Translations under genes and position numbers: made by a program | Shown: positions 1 to 5,811 of the stretch, in pieces | How positions within the stretch are numbered: the first letter of the stretch is position 1 | Layout of the letters: each line of letters begins with the position of its first letter | The notes under the pieces: model-generated | The model's input: only the letters and a program-made list of their open reading frames with translations | Told to the model about the DNA's origin: nothing | The model's database searches: none | Source: Bacillota bacterium | GTDB taxonomy: Bacteria; Bacillota; Clostridia; Christensenellales; UMGS416 | DNA length: 9,659 nt | Direction: 5' to 3' | Assembly: GCA_023409755.1 (NCBI GenBank) | Contig: JAEYRA010000095.1 | Location: forward strand, 1 to 9,659

Positions 1-604
1 CGCCCCGCCCGATGGTACCGCCGTAGTAGCCCTCCTCACTGCGCCAGCCATACTGTACGCCAGCACCCAGTGAGGTCAGCTCCTCGCGGGAGCTGCGGTA
101 TTGTGCCAGTTGGCGCTGCACCTCCTCCTCCCGGGCGGCATCCAAGTCATCCTGCAGCTGCAGGTTGCGTGCGGCGATCTTCTGGTCCCGCTCGCTCTCC
201 AACCGCTTCACTTCCGCATCGCGCGAGTCCGCATCGTCATTGCTTTGGAACGCGTCGTTGATGTAATTTGCGTATTGCTCCCCGATGGACGTGATCTCAA
301 TTTGGGCTGAATCGGTGCGCCAAGTCACTTCGCTATCGTCCAGCGCCTTGTCCCGGTTCGCATCGGAGAGGATCTCCTCCTCACTGTCAAATGTCAGTTC
401 AGCGCCCTCCACGGTGGAGAGCACACTGCCTACCCACTGGCGCAGGTCGCTGGTATAGAGGTAGTTGCCCGGCTCCAACGCCGTAGAAAGTCCCTCATAG
501 CGCATGAGCCCGGCTGCCATCAGGAGCACGCCGCCCACCGCAAAGGCAAGGGCAAGCACCTTGAACCAGACGGAATATCTAGTATTTCTCAACTTTGTAT
601 CCAA
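1..604 (-). CDS. Probable sensor histidine kinase, N-terminal part only (runs off left edge)
   Basis: An open frame runs from a TTG start to the left edge, giving about 201 visible residues. It begins LDTKLRNTRYSVWFK. One hydrophobic membrane segment lies at about residues 14-34. An acidic, presumably extracytoplasmic region follows, with a heptad-like charged helix at about residues 120-175. The frame overlaps the end of the response regulator gene by 26 bases in another frame, the classic arrangement of a regulator and its kinase. No ATG or GTG precedes the membrane segment. The frame is closed by a TGA at 622-620, so the start must be TTG at 604 or TTG at 592. I prefer 604 because MDTKLR resembles the start of many clostridial kinases (from memory) and GGTGG lies nine bases upstream. 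The catalytic HisKA and ATPase domains would lie outside the window, so 'kinase' rests on position and topology. Confidence 0.72.
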   Translation of the reverse strand, partial: MDTKLRNTRYSVWFKVLALAFAVGGVLLMAAGLMRYEGLSTALEPGNYLYTSDLRQWVGSVLSTVEGAELTFDSEEEILSDANRDKALDDSEVTWRTDSAQIEITSIGEQYANYINDAFQSNDDADSRDAEVKRLESERDQKIAARNLQLQDDLDAAREEEVQRQLAQYRSSREELTSLGAGVQYGWRSEEGYYGGTIGRG

Positions 605-1265
605 TGCCCCACACCACCTTCAAGTATTTGGGTTCCTTTGGGTTGATCTCGATCTTCTCCCGGATGCGGCGGATGTGCACGGCGACGGTGTTCTCCGGGC
701 TGAAGGCCGGCTCCCGCCACACCTGCTCGTAGATTTGGTCGATGGAAAAGACGCGCCCGGCCTCTCGGGTCAGCAGGCACAGGATGCCGTACTCCACCGG
801 CGTCAGACGCACGGGTTCGCCGTCCACCGTGACCTCCTTGCGCTCGTCGTCCACAGCGAGGCCCCCGGTGCGGTAAAGGTCGCTGCGAGCCACCACGCTC
901 CCCAGCGCCGTGTAGCGCCGCAGCTGGCTCTTCACCCGGGCGATGAGCTCCAGCGGGCTAAAGGGCTTGGTCACGTAGTCGTCCGCGCCGATGTTGAGCC
1001 CCAGCACCTTGTCAGCCTCCTCACTCTTCGCCGTGAGCAGGATGACCGGCACGTTCCTGCGCCGCCGTAGCTCCATCAGCGCCCGCAAGCCGTCCATCAC
1101 CGGCATCATCACGTCGAGCAGGAGGAGATGCACCTCGTGGGCCTCGAGCTTGCGCAGGGCTTCGGCGCCGTTGGCGGCGGTGAGTACGTCGTACCCCTCG
1201 CCTCTGAGGTAGATCTCCAGCGCCTCCACGATGTCACGGTCGTCGTCGCAAACCAGTATGGTCAT
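579..1265 (-). CDS. OmpR/PhoB-family (VanR-like) DNA-binding response regulator
   Basis: The 228-residue product has the usual length and two-domain layout of the OmpR family. The receiver domain spans about residues 1-120. It has an acidic pocket at D7-D9, the phospho-acceptor Asp at D51 in LLLLDVMMP, Thr78 in LLTAKS, and the invariant Lys100 in YVTKPF. The C-terminal winged helix (about 130-228) contains LTPVEYGILCLL and the recognition-helix region NTVAVHIRRIREKI, and ends GIGYKVEKY. The protein should be phosphorylated by the kinase encoded just downstream, then bind promoter DNA as a dimer. A longer frame opens at ATG 1340. ATG 1265 is preferred because MTILVCDDD is the canonical receiver start and GGAGGAGG sits five bases before it (1278-1271). 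The stop overlaps the following gene, implying translational coupling. Targets cannot be told from the sequence. Confidence 0.95.
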   Translation of the reverse strand: MTILVCDDDRDIVEALEIYLRGEGYDVLTAANGAEALRKLEAHEVHLLLLDVMMPVMDGLRALMELRRRRNVPVILLTAKSEEADKVLGLNIGADDYVTKPFSPLELIARVKSQLRRYTALGSVVARSDLYRTGGLAVDDERKEVTVDGEPVRLTPVEYGILCLLTREAGRVFSIDQIYEQVWREPAFSPENTVAVHIRRIREKIEINPKEPKYLKVVWGIGYKVEKY

Positions 1266-1345
1266 ACTCTCCTCCTCCGCAGGGCGGCCGCACGCCACCG
1301 ACACACAGCATACCGCCCCGTTCTTACAAACGGGCGGCACAAAGC

Positions 1346-1374
1346 ATTACAAATTTCTTAACAAACATAGACAA
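1346..1374 (-). promoter_or_regulatory. Candidate sigma-A promoter of the two-component operon
   Basis: Read on the minus strand, a TTGTCT -35 (1374-1369) and a TGTAAT -10 (1351-1346) are separated by exactly 17 bases. The -10 matches five of six consensus bases and the -35 four of six. Transcription would start near 1339, leaving a leader of about 74 bases before the regulator ATG. The match is by eye only. Confidence 0.5.
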
Positions 1375-1416
1375 CGGTATCAATGTAACACAAAAGAGGA
1401 GGAATTTCCTCCCCTC

Positions 1417-1441
1417 AGGCTGTTGACAAAGTCAACAGCCT
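1417..1441. repeat. Perfect 11-bp inverted repeat with 3-base loop
   Basis: AGGCTGTTGAC (1417-1427) is followed by AAA and then its exact reverse complement (1431-1441). As RNA it would be a very stable hairpin. The plus-strand tail is only TTTCGC and the minus strand has no U-run, so it is a poor terminator on either strand. It lies about 43 bases upstream of the regulator promoter, so an operator role is possible but unproven. Confidence 0.8.
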
Positions 1442-1442
1442 T

Positions 1443-1472
1443 TCGCATCCGACGTAGCAGCGCCGGATGCGA
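1443..1472. repeat. Perfect 9-bp inverted repeat with 12-base loop
   Basis: TCGCATCCG (1443-1451) pairs with CGGATGCGA (1464-1472). It begins one base after the preceding hairpin ends, so the two form a tandem pair of stem-loops. No U-run follows on either strand. Confidence 0.7.
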
Positions 1473-1734
1473 TTCAAACAGCTTGTACTCGTTGCCACCA
1501 ATTCGGTCGCCGCACAGGTCGCCGGCCGATCACAAATTGTTGCTCACATACGGTTTGATTGGGACACGTTTCGCCTGCGGGCGGGCTTTTCTTTTCTGCT
1601 CACGCCAGCCTTCCCTTACCTCCAGCCGAATGAATCGGCGGTCGGTTCTTCCCACTTGCTCTTTCTCATGGTTCACAAACGTACTGAGGTGGCAAAATTC
1701 TCCCACTATCTTCGTCATCTATACAGACGCCAGC

Positions 1735-1766
1735 ACAAAAACACAGGCAGGGATCACTTCCCTGCC
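1735..1766 (-). terminator. Intrinsic terminator of the solute-binding lipoprotein gene
   Basis: On the minus strand the perfect 8-bp stem GGCAGGGA / TCCCTGCC has a 5-base loop and is followed by TGTGTTTTT. It lies 16 bases past the stop codon of the lipoprotein gene, the expected place for a rho-independent terminator. Confidence 0.85.
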
Positions 1767-1782
1767 CGTTGACATTTTAAAA

Positions 1783-3399
1783 TCATTCCTCGGTTGTGAT
1801 TTTATGCTCCTTGGCGTAGTCGTTGACGACCTTGGAGACCGCATCCACCGGCAGTGTTTTCTTCATCGCCTCCACATAGCCGGGCCAGTCCACCTCCACG
1901 TTTTGGGAGGTGGTGATGAGCGCCATCAGCGCCTGCTCCATCGTGCCGTTAGCGTCAAAGGTTTCCACCGACTCATCGAAGATGTAACGGGTGAAGAGTG
2001 GCTTGCGCCAGTTGTTTCCCCACCAGAATTTCCGCAGGGTGTCCATGTAGCGCAGGCGATAGTCGCTCTCCACCGCATCGGGCAGGAAGTCCTGCCCCTG
2101 GGTGCACAGCGTTCCCAGCCCCGCCCACGCACCGGCCAGCGTGCCGAAGGTGGCCGCATTGCCCTTGCTGTCCTTCAGCGTCGTCGTCGGCACGTTATCC
2201 TTCAGGGTGTAGTCGCGGCCCGCAGCGCCGTACTGGCAATAGCGCAGCCCCTCGTCGCCATAAAGCCAATCGAGCAGCGACAACACGCGGGTATACTCCC
2301 GGTCGTCCACGTTGGCGCTCACCAGCACTCCGCCGTTGTAGGACGTGTCATCGTTGTACGCCACGCCATATGGGTTCATGGGCTGAGCCAGCACCGACAC
2401 ACATTTGCGGATGTCGTGGCCATTCTGGGCGGCCACCCAGGCATCGTTGACCAATTGCGCCCCCACCGGCGAAGCGTCCATGATGAGCATGCCTGTCTTG
2501 CCGGAGCCAAACTTCTCCAGTGCCTCGGCCTGGCTCTGGGTGGTGAGGGCGGGGTCGATGATGCGCCCGCGATAGGCCTGCACCGCCCACTTGGTGGCTT
2601 CCTTCGCCCGGTCGGAGAGCAGGCCCGGCACCCAGGTGCCGTCCTGCAAAACCCAGTCGCGCACGCCAAACGTCATATAGAACACGGTCTCCAGCCCGCA
2701 CAGGCCGCTCTTGCTGCCGGTGAGGGCGAAGGTGTCGTCCAGTTTGTTACCGTCGGGGTCCATGTGGCCGTAATAGTCCATCAGGGCGAAGAAGCTCTTC
2801 CAGTCAGACGCCTGCCCGGCAGTCAGCAACCCCGACTCCAGTGCCCAGTCCACCCGGTAATAGATGGCCTTGGATTGGCCATTGTTGAACTCATCCACCA
2901 TGAAGGTGCGGGGCAGGAACCACAGTTTGCCATCCACACTCTCTGTGGCGCGGTAGCGGCGTACGACGCTGCCCAGGTTGGCGTATTGGTCGGTGGTCTC
3001 CTTGGGGAAGTCCCGCAGGTACCCGCCCTTGATGAGGGCCTGGAACGCCATGCGGTCATCAAAGACGCCGTTTGTGAACACGTCAGGCAAGGTACCGGAA
3101 GCCGCAGCGGTCAGCGCTGCGTCGCCATCGGCGGGCACCTCCGTCGGCACCAGCTTCACGCCGAAGCGCTGCTCAATGGCAGTCAGCAGGCGTGCGGCCG
3201 CAGACCCCTCTTCAGGCGTCTCCATCCCCTCCAGCGCCAGTGTGGTCTCCACCGTCTGTTTCTCGCTGTAGGTCGCGGTGGGTGTCGGCGCAGCCGTGGA
3301 ACCGCCCCGCTTCCTGCCGCAGCCTGATACAGAAAGCAACACCAGCAGCGCCAGCAGCGCCGCCGCAATTCGTTTCGATGTTTTATTTGTCAAACACAT
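1783..3399 (-). CDS. Extracellular solute-binding lipoprotein (LipO/LplA-like, ABC-transporter type)
   Basis: The 538-residue product starts with a lipoprotein signal: basic TNKTSKR, a hydrophobic core of about 15 residues, and lipobox SVSGC with Cys27 as the lipidation site. A Ser/Thr/Pro-rich linker follows, then a large periplasmic-binding-protein-like domain. The length and YYRVDWALESGL fit the long sugar/oligosaccharide-binding proteins of Bacillota (LipO/LplA type). So does DPDGNKLDDTFAL (about residues 211-223), which resembles the Ca-binding DxDGN loop of that group. The protein should sit on the outer face of the membrane and deliver a ligand to an ABC permease. No permease or ATPase gene is in the window, so it is an orphan here and its ligand is unknown. 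ATG 3399 lacks a Shine-Dalgarno sequence and coincides with the predicted transcription start. TTG at codon 3 is the only nearby alternative. A perfect terminator follows the gene. Confidence 0.9.
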   Translation of the reverse strand: MCLTNKTSKRIAAALLALLVLLSVSGCGRKRGGSTAAPTPTATYSEKQTVETTLALEGMETPEEGSAAARLLTAIEQRFGVKLVPTEVPADGDAALTAAASGTLPDVFTNGVFDDRMAFQALIKGGYLRDFPKETTDQYANLGSVVRRYRATESVDGKLWFLPRTFMVDEFNNGQSKAIYYRVDWALESGLLTAGQASDWKSFFALMDYYGHMDPDGNKLDDTFALTGSKSGLCGLETVFYMTFGVRDWVLQDGTWVPGLLSDRAKEATKWAVQAYRGRIIDPALTTQSQAEALEKFGSGKTGMLIMDASPVGAQLVNDAWVAAQNGHDIRKCVSVLAQPMNPYGVAYNDDTSYNGGVLVSANVDDREYTRVLSLLDWLYGDEGLRYCQYGAAGRDYTLKDNVPTTTLKDSKGNAATFGTLAGAWAGLGTLCTQGQDFLPDAVESDYRLRYMDTLRKFWWGNNWRKPLFTRYIFDESVETFDANGTMEQALMALITTSQNVEVDWPGYVEAMKKTLPVDAVSKVVNDYAKEHKITTEE

Positions 3400-3405
3400 G
3401 TTGAT

Positions 3406-3434
3406 ATTATAGCACAGCCCCCCCTTGTCGTAAA
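3406..3434 (-). promoter_or_regulatory. Extended -10 promoter giving a leaderless lipoprotein mRNA
   Basis: On the minus strand TATAAT (3411-3406) is preceded by TGC, an extended -10 element. A 17-base spacer containing seven consecutive G separates it from TTTACG (3434-3429), four of six matches to the -35 consensus. Counting seven bases from the -10 puts +1 at 3399, the A of the lipoprotein ATG. Confidence 0.75.
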
Positions 3435-3455
3435 CCTGACGACCCCGCGCGGCAG

Positions 3456-3485
3456 TTTACAGAGCGGACGGTTGGATGGTAGTAT
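3456..3485 (+). promoter_or_regulatory. Candidate promoter of the membrane-protein/acetyltransferase pair
   Basis: TTTACA (3456-3461) and TAGTAT (3480-3485) are 18 bases apart. Initiation would fall near 3492, about 36 bases before the GTG start. The -10 matches only four of six positions. It lies back to back with the lipoprotein promoter in a 128-base divergent intergenic region, so one regulator could influence both. Confidence 0.4.
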
Positions 3486-3527
3486 AGAGAAAACGTGAAA
3501 CCGCACGAGATGGATGGAGGATACCGG

Positions 3528-3920
3528 GTGCGAAAGAAAAAAAACAGACTGGTCATGTATCCGCTCATCCTGGGGGCTGCGGCGCTGCTGGTGCTGACAC
3601 TGTTTGTCGTCAACCGGGAGTACATCTTCCAGGAAGGCAATCCCATCCCCATCGTGAGCGGCATGGTGGAAGTCTCAATAAAGGATCGTGATTTCTCGAT
3701 CATTCGGGACGATCCCATGACCTATCTCACCCCGGCCGGTGATTATGACGGACTCTTTTCCTTTGTGGAAAAGGAGTACGACGTCAGCTTCCAGGACCAG
3801 AGCGAAGGCAAGTACATCTTCGCTGGGGAGGGCAAAGAAATTGTACTGGAGGCACGGCAGTACACCAAATATTACCGCGTGTGGAACCTGACGGCCCAGG
3901 CCGTGGACGACGAGGGGTGA
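3528..3920 (+). CDS. Small single-pass membrane protein of unknown function
   Basis: The 130-residue product has a basic N-terminus (MRKKKNR), one hydrophobic segment at about residues 10-28 (YPLILGAAALLVLTLFVV) and a soluble region of about 100 residues. That orientation puts the soluble part outside the cell. The soluble part is acidic and rich in aromatic residues (YTKYYRVWNL near the end). It has no cysteine pair, catalytic motif or lipobox that I can recognise. The frame opens at GTG 3495, but GTG 3528 is chosen because GGAGG (3516-3520) stands seven bases before it and the product then begins directly with the basic anchor. The acetyltransferase gene follows 14 bases after the stop, so the two are probably cotranscribed. 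I do not recognise the family. Confidence 0.8.
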   Translation: MRKKKNRLVMYPLILGAAALLVLTLFVVNREYIFQEGNPIPIVSGMVEVSIKDRDFSIIRDDPMTYLTPAGDYDGLFSFVEKEYDVSFQDQSEGKYIFAGEGKEIVLEARQYTKYYRVWNLTAQAVDDEG

Positions 3921-3934
3921 CGGGAGGAACCCCG

Positions 3935-4492
3935 ATGGACACGCTGGAAACGCCCCGCCTGTTGCTGCGTACCGTACGGCCCGATGACTGGCCGGCAGTG
4001 CAAACCATGGCGACCCAATACATGGGCTCCCCCATGGCTGCCTATGACCACCCCTGGCCCACCGACGAGGACGGAGTGCGTGCCGCCTGCGGTTGGTTTG
4101 CGGGCGAAGAGGGTTGGCGGGCCGTCTGCCGCCGAGCCGACGGACAACTCCTGGGGCTTGTGTGCCGCAACCGCGAAGAACCCCCGAACACCTACAACAT
4201 TGGATACCTCTTTGACGAGCGCTTTCGCGGGCAGGGCTACGCCGCTGAAGCCTGCCGCGCCATCCTGGACGACGCCTTCACACACGGCGCGGTATGCTTC
4301 CACAGCGGCACCGCCGCCGACAACCATCCTTCCCGCCGGTTGCTTGCCCGCCTGGGCTTCTGCGTCACCGGGCAAGGCGTTTCGTCCTTGCGCGAGGACG
4401 AACAAGGCAAGCCCATCGAGTTCACCGGGCTTGCGTATGAACTGACCCGGGAGGATTGGACACGCAAAGCAGAGAGGGAATCGCACGAATAA
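3935..4492 (+). CDS. GNAT-family N-acetyltransferase (RimJ/RimL-like)
   Basis: The 185-residue product begins METPRLLLR-like (LETPRLLLRTVRPDDW), typical of RimJ/RimL-type acetyltransferases. GNAT motif A, which binds the acetyl-CoA pyrophosphate, is seen as NIGYLFDERFRGQGYAAEA with R98-G-Q-G-Y-A103. Further on, ADNHPSRRLLARLGF is the usual Asn-x-x-S-x-x-x-x-x-x-LGF motif B. The enzyme should move an acetyl group from acetyl-CoA to an amine. The acceptor, whether a protein N-terminus, antibiotic or small molecule, cannot be told. Start ATG 3935 follows GGGAGG (3922-3927) at seven bases; a longer reading from 3881 would overlap the upstream gene and has no such signal. It is the second gene of the unit beginning at 3528, and a terminator follows. 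Confidence 0.92.
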   Translation: MDTLETPRLLLRTVRPDDWPAVQTMATQYMGSPMAAYDHPWPTDEDGVRAACGWFAGEEGWRAVCRRADGQLLGLVCRNREEPPNTYNIGYLFDERFRGQGYAAEACRAILDDAFTHGAVCFHSGTAADNHPSRRLLARLGFCVTGQGVSSLREDEQGKPIEFTGLAYELTREDWTRKAERESHE

Positions 4493-4519
4493 CCACCGCT
4501 CCCATGAGAATCTCACACG

Positions 4520-4546
4520 CCCGCCGGAATACCGGCGGGTAATGTT
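4520..4546 (+). terminator. Intrinsic terminator of the membrane-protein/acetyltransferase unit
   Basis: The perfect 8-bp stem CCCGCCGG (4520-4527) / CCGGCGGG (4532-4539) has loop AATA and is followed by TAATGTTTT. It lies 27 bases after the acetyltransferase stop. The U-run is short and interrupted, so efficiency may be moderate. Confidence 0.75.
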
Positions 4547-4625
4547 TTATCACGGCGGAACCATGTCGAAGGAGCGAAGCTCTCACGCTCCAGCATCACC
4601 GGGTTGCCCCAACTCAGGGGCAGAT

Positions 4626-4662
4626 AAAAAAGCCCGCCGGTGGCATATCCACCGACGGGCTT
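4626..4662 (-). terminator. Strong intrinsic terminator of gapA
   Basis: On the minus strand a 14-bp stem with one mismatch (4662-4649 with 4643-4630, C4637 facing A4655) has a 5-base loop. It runs straight into six T (4631-4626). It begins 21 bases past the gapA stop. With the plus-strand terminator at 4520-4546 it separates two converging transcripts. Confidence 0.93.
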
Positions 4663-4683
4663 CTCTATTCTGGTGCTGAACTA

Positions 4684-5703
4684 TTACGCCTTGGCGTCCA
4701 CGCTCGCCATGTAGGCGATGAGGTCGACGACCTTGTTGGAATAGCCCCACTCGTTGTCGTACCAGCTCACGAGCTTGACGAAACGGTCGTTGAGCATGAT
4801 GCCAGCCTTGGCGTCAAAGATGGAGGTGCGGGGGTCGCTGATGAAGTCAGACGACACGACATCCTCATCGGTGTAGCCCAGGATGCCCTTCAGCTCGCCT
4901 TCGCTGGCGGCCTTGACGGTGGCGCAGATCTCTTCATAGGTGGTGGGCTTGGACAGACGAACCGTCAGGTCGACAACCGACACATCCAGCGTGGGAACGC
5001 GGAAGGACATGCCGGTGAGCTTGCCCTTGAGGCTCGGGATGACCAGCGTCACGGCCTTGGCGGCGCCGGTGGAGCTGGGGATGATGTTGCCGGAGGCCGC
5101 ACGGCCGCCGCGCCAGTCCTTGGCCGAGGGACCGTCCACGGTCTTTTGGGTCGCGGTGGTGGAGTGGACGGTCGTCATCAGGCCTTCTTCAATACCAAAG
5201 GCATCGTTGATGACCTTGGAGAGCGGGGCCAGGCAGTTGGTGGTGCAGCTGGCGTTGGAGACAACCTTCATGTCGGAGGTGTAGTCCTTGTGGTTGACAC
5301 CCATGACGAAGGTGGGGGTCTCCTTGTCCTTGGCCGGGGCGGAGATGACAACCTTCTTCGCGCCGCCCTTCAGGTGCAGCTCCGCCTTGTCCTGGGCGGT
5401 GAAGACGCCGGTGGACTCGACGATGTACTCCGCGCCGCAGTCCTTCCACGGGATTTCCGCCGGGTCCTTCACGGCGTAGAAAGCCACCGCCTTGCCGTCG
5501 ACGACCAGCTTGTCGCCCACGACTTCGATGGTGCCCTTGTACTGGCCATGAATCGTATCATAGCGGAGCATATAGGCCATGTAATCGAGGGTCATGAAAG
5601 GATCGTTGATGCCCACGACCTCGACGTCCTTGTTGCCCATCGCCGCGCGGAAAACCAGACGGCCGATGCGCCCAAACCCGTTAATGCCTACCTTGACTGC
5701 CAT
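4684..5703 (-). CDS. gapA: Glyceraldehyde-3-phosphate dehydrogenase, type I
   Basis: The 339-residue product matches the normal length of phosphorylating GAPDH. In glycolysis this enzyme converts glyceraldehyde 3-phosphate, NAD+ and phosphate to 1,3-bisphosphoglycerate in the cytoplasm. The Rossmann fold starts VGINGFGRIGRLVFRA (residues 5-20). Asp34 after the second strand (INDPF) favours NAD+ over NADP+. The catalytic signature SNASCTTNC gives nucleophile Cys153, with base His180 in TTVHSTTATQKTVDGPS. GGRAASGNIIPSSTGAAKAV and the C-terminal WYDNEWGYSNKVVDL are also intact, so the enzyme should be active. AGGAGG (5716-5711) precedes the ATG by seven bases. Its own promoter upstream and strong terminator downstream make it a single-gene transcript. 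No pgk or tpi gene adjoins it here. Confidence 0.98.
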   Translation of the reverse strand: MAVKVGINGFGRIGRLVFRAAMGNKDVEVVGINDPFMTLDYMAYMLRYDTIHGQYKGTIEVVGDKLVVDGKAVAFYAVKDPAEIPWKDCGAEYIVESTGVFTAQDKAELHLKGGAKKVVISAPAKDKETPTFVMGVNHKDYTSDMKVVSNASCTTNCLAPLSKVINDAFGIEEGLMTTVHSTTATQKTVDGPSAKDWRGGRAASGNIIPSSTGAAKAVTLVIPSLKGKLTGMSFRVPTLDVSVVDLTVRLSKPTTYEEICATVKAASEGELKGILGYTDEDVVSSDFISDPRTSIFDAKAGIMLNDRFVKLVSWYDNEWGYSNKVVDLIAYMASVDAKA

Positions 5704-5754
5704 GTGAAAGTCCTCCTATTCATATTGAAATCGCTTGAATCATTTTCCAGTGCC

Positions 5755-5783
5755 ATTATATAGCAGATGGTGCCGGATGTAAA
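5755..5783 (-). promoter_or_regulatory. Consensus-like sigma-A promoter of gapA
   Basis: On the minus strand TTTACA (5783-5778) and a perfect TATAAT (5760-5755) are separated by 17 bases. Initiation near 5748 gives a leader of about 45 bases. No operator-like palindrome or riboswitch-like fold is visible between it and the start codon, which suits high constitutive expression. Confidence 0.88.
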
Positions 5784-5803
5784 GCGTCCCGCCGGGACGT
5801 TTT
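5781..5803. terminator. Probable bidirectional terminator after the VanW-protein operon
   Basis: CGTCCC (5785-5790) / GGGACG (5794-5799) forms a 6-bp GC stem with a 3-base loop. Flanking A-run and T-run pairs extend it (5781-5784 with 5800-5803, including one G-T). It starts 9 bases beyond the stop of the VanW gene. The minus-strand tail is only CTTTACA, so it is weaker in that direction than on the plus strand (TTTTTC). Its left edge is shared with the gapA -35 hexamer. Confidence 0.6.
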
Positions 5804-5811
5804 TCACCCGG

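Larger units (their letters stand above)
1266..1782. other. 517-base intergenic region with promoter, hairpins and terminator
   Basis: No convincing gene lies here. From left to right it holds the leader and probable promoter of the response regulator (1266-1374) and a short imperfect palindrome at 1398-1412. Two strong inverted repeats follow (1417-1441 and 1443-1472), then about 260 bases without clear signals, then the terminator of the lipoprotein gene (1735-1766). The region is visibly richer in A and T than its neighbours. Open frames of 62 codons (minus, 1530-1718) and 101 codons (plus, 1467-1772) overlap head-on. Neither has a ribosome binding site or a recognisable domain. Two strong palindromes beside featureless sequence could mark a dispersed repeat or a decayed mobile element, but nothing here proves it. 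Confidence 0.6.

Noticed and set aside
504..1070. 188-codon plus-strand frame over the response regulator
   Set aside because: It is antisense to a textbook receiver/winged-helix gene.
1263..1340. 25-residue N-terminal extension of the response regulator
   Set aside because: The strong ribosome binding site and the canonical MTILVCDD start support ATG 1265. The predicted promoter would also put the transcript start at about the upstream ATG.
1530..1718. 62-codon minus-strand frame in the intergenic region
   Set aside because: It has no ribosome binding site and no domain, and a terminator lies just upstream of its ATG. A repeat-element origin remains possible.
1231..3327. 698-codon plus-strand open frame
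   Set aside because: It is antisense to the lipoprotein gene, whose signal peptide, lipobox, promoter and terminator are clear. The plus-strand product is low-complexity His/Val/Gly-rich and has no domain.
3872..4516. 214-codon minus-strand frame over the acetyltransferase
   Set aside because: The plus-strand frame carries GNAT motifs and a ribosome binding site; the minus-strand product has neither.
5146..5763. 205-codon plus-strand frame over gapA
   Set aside because: It is antisense to an unmistakable intact GAPDH gene.
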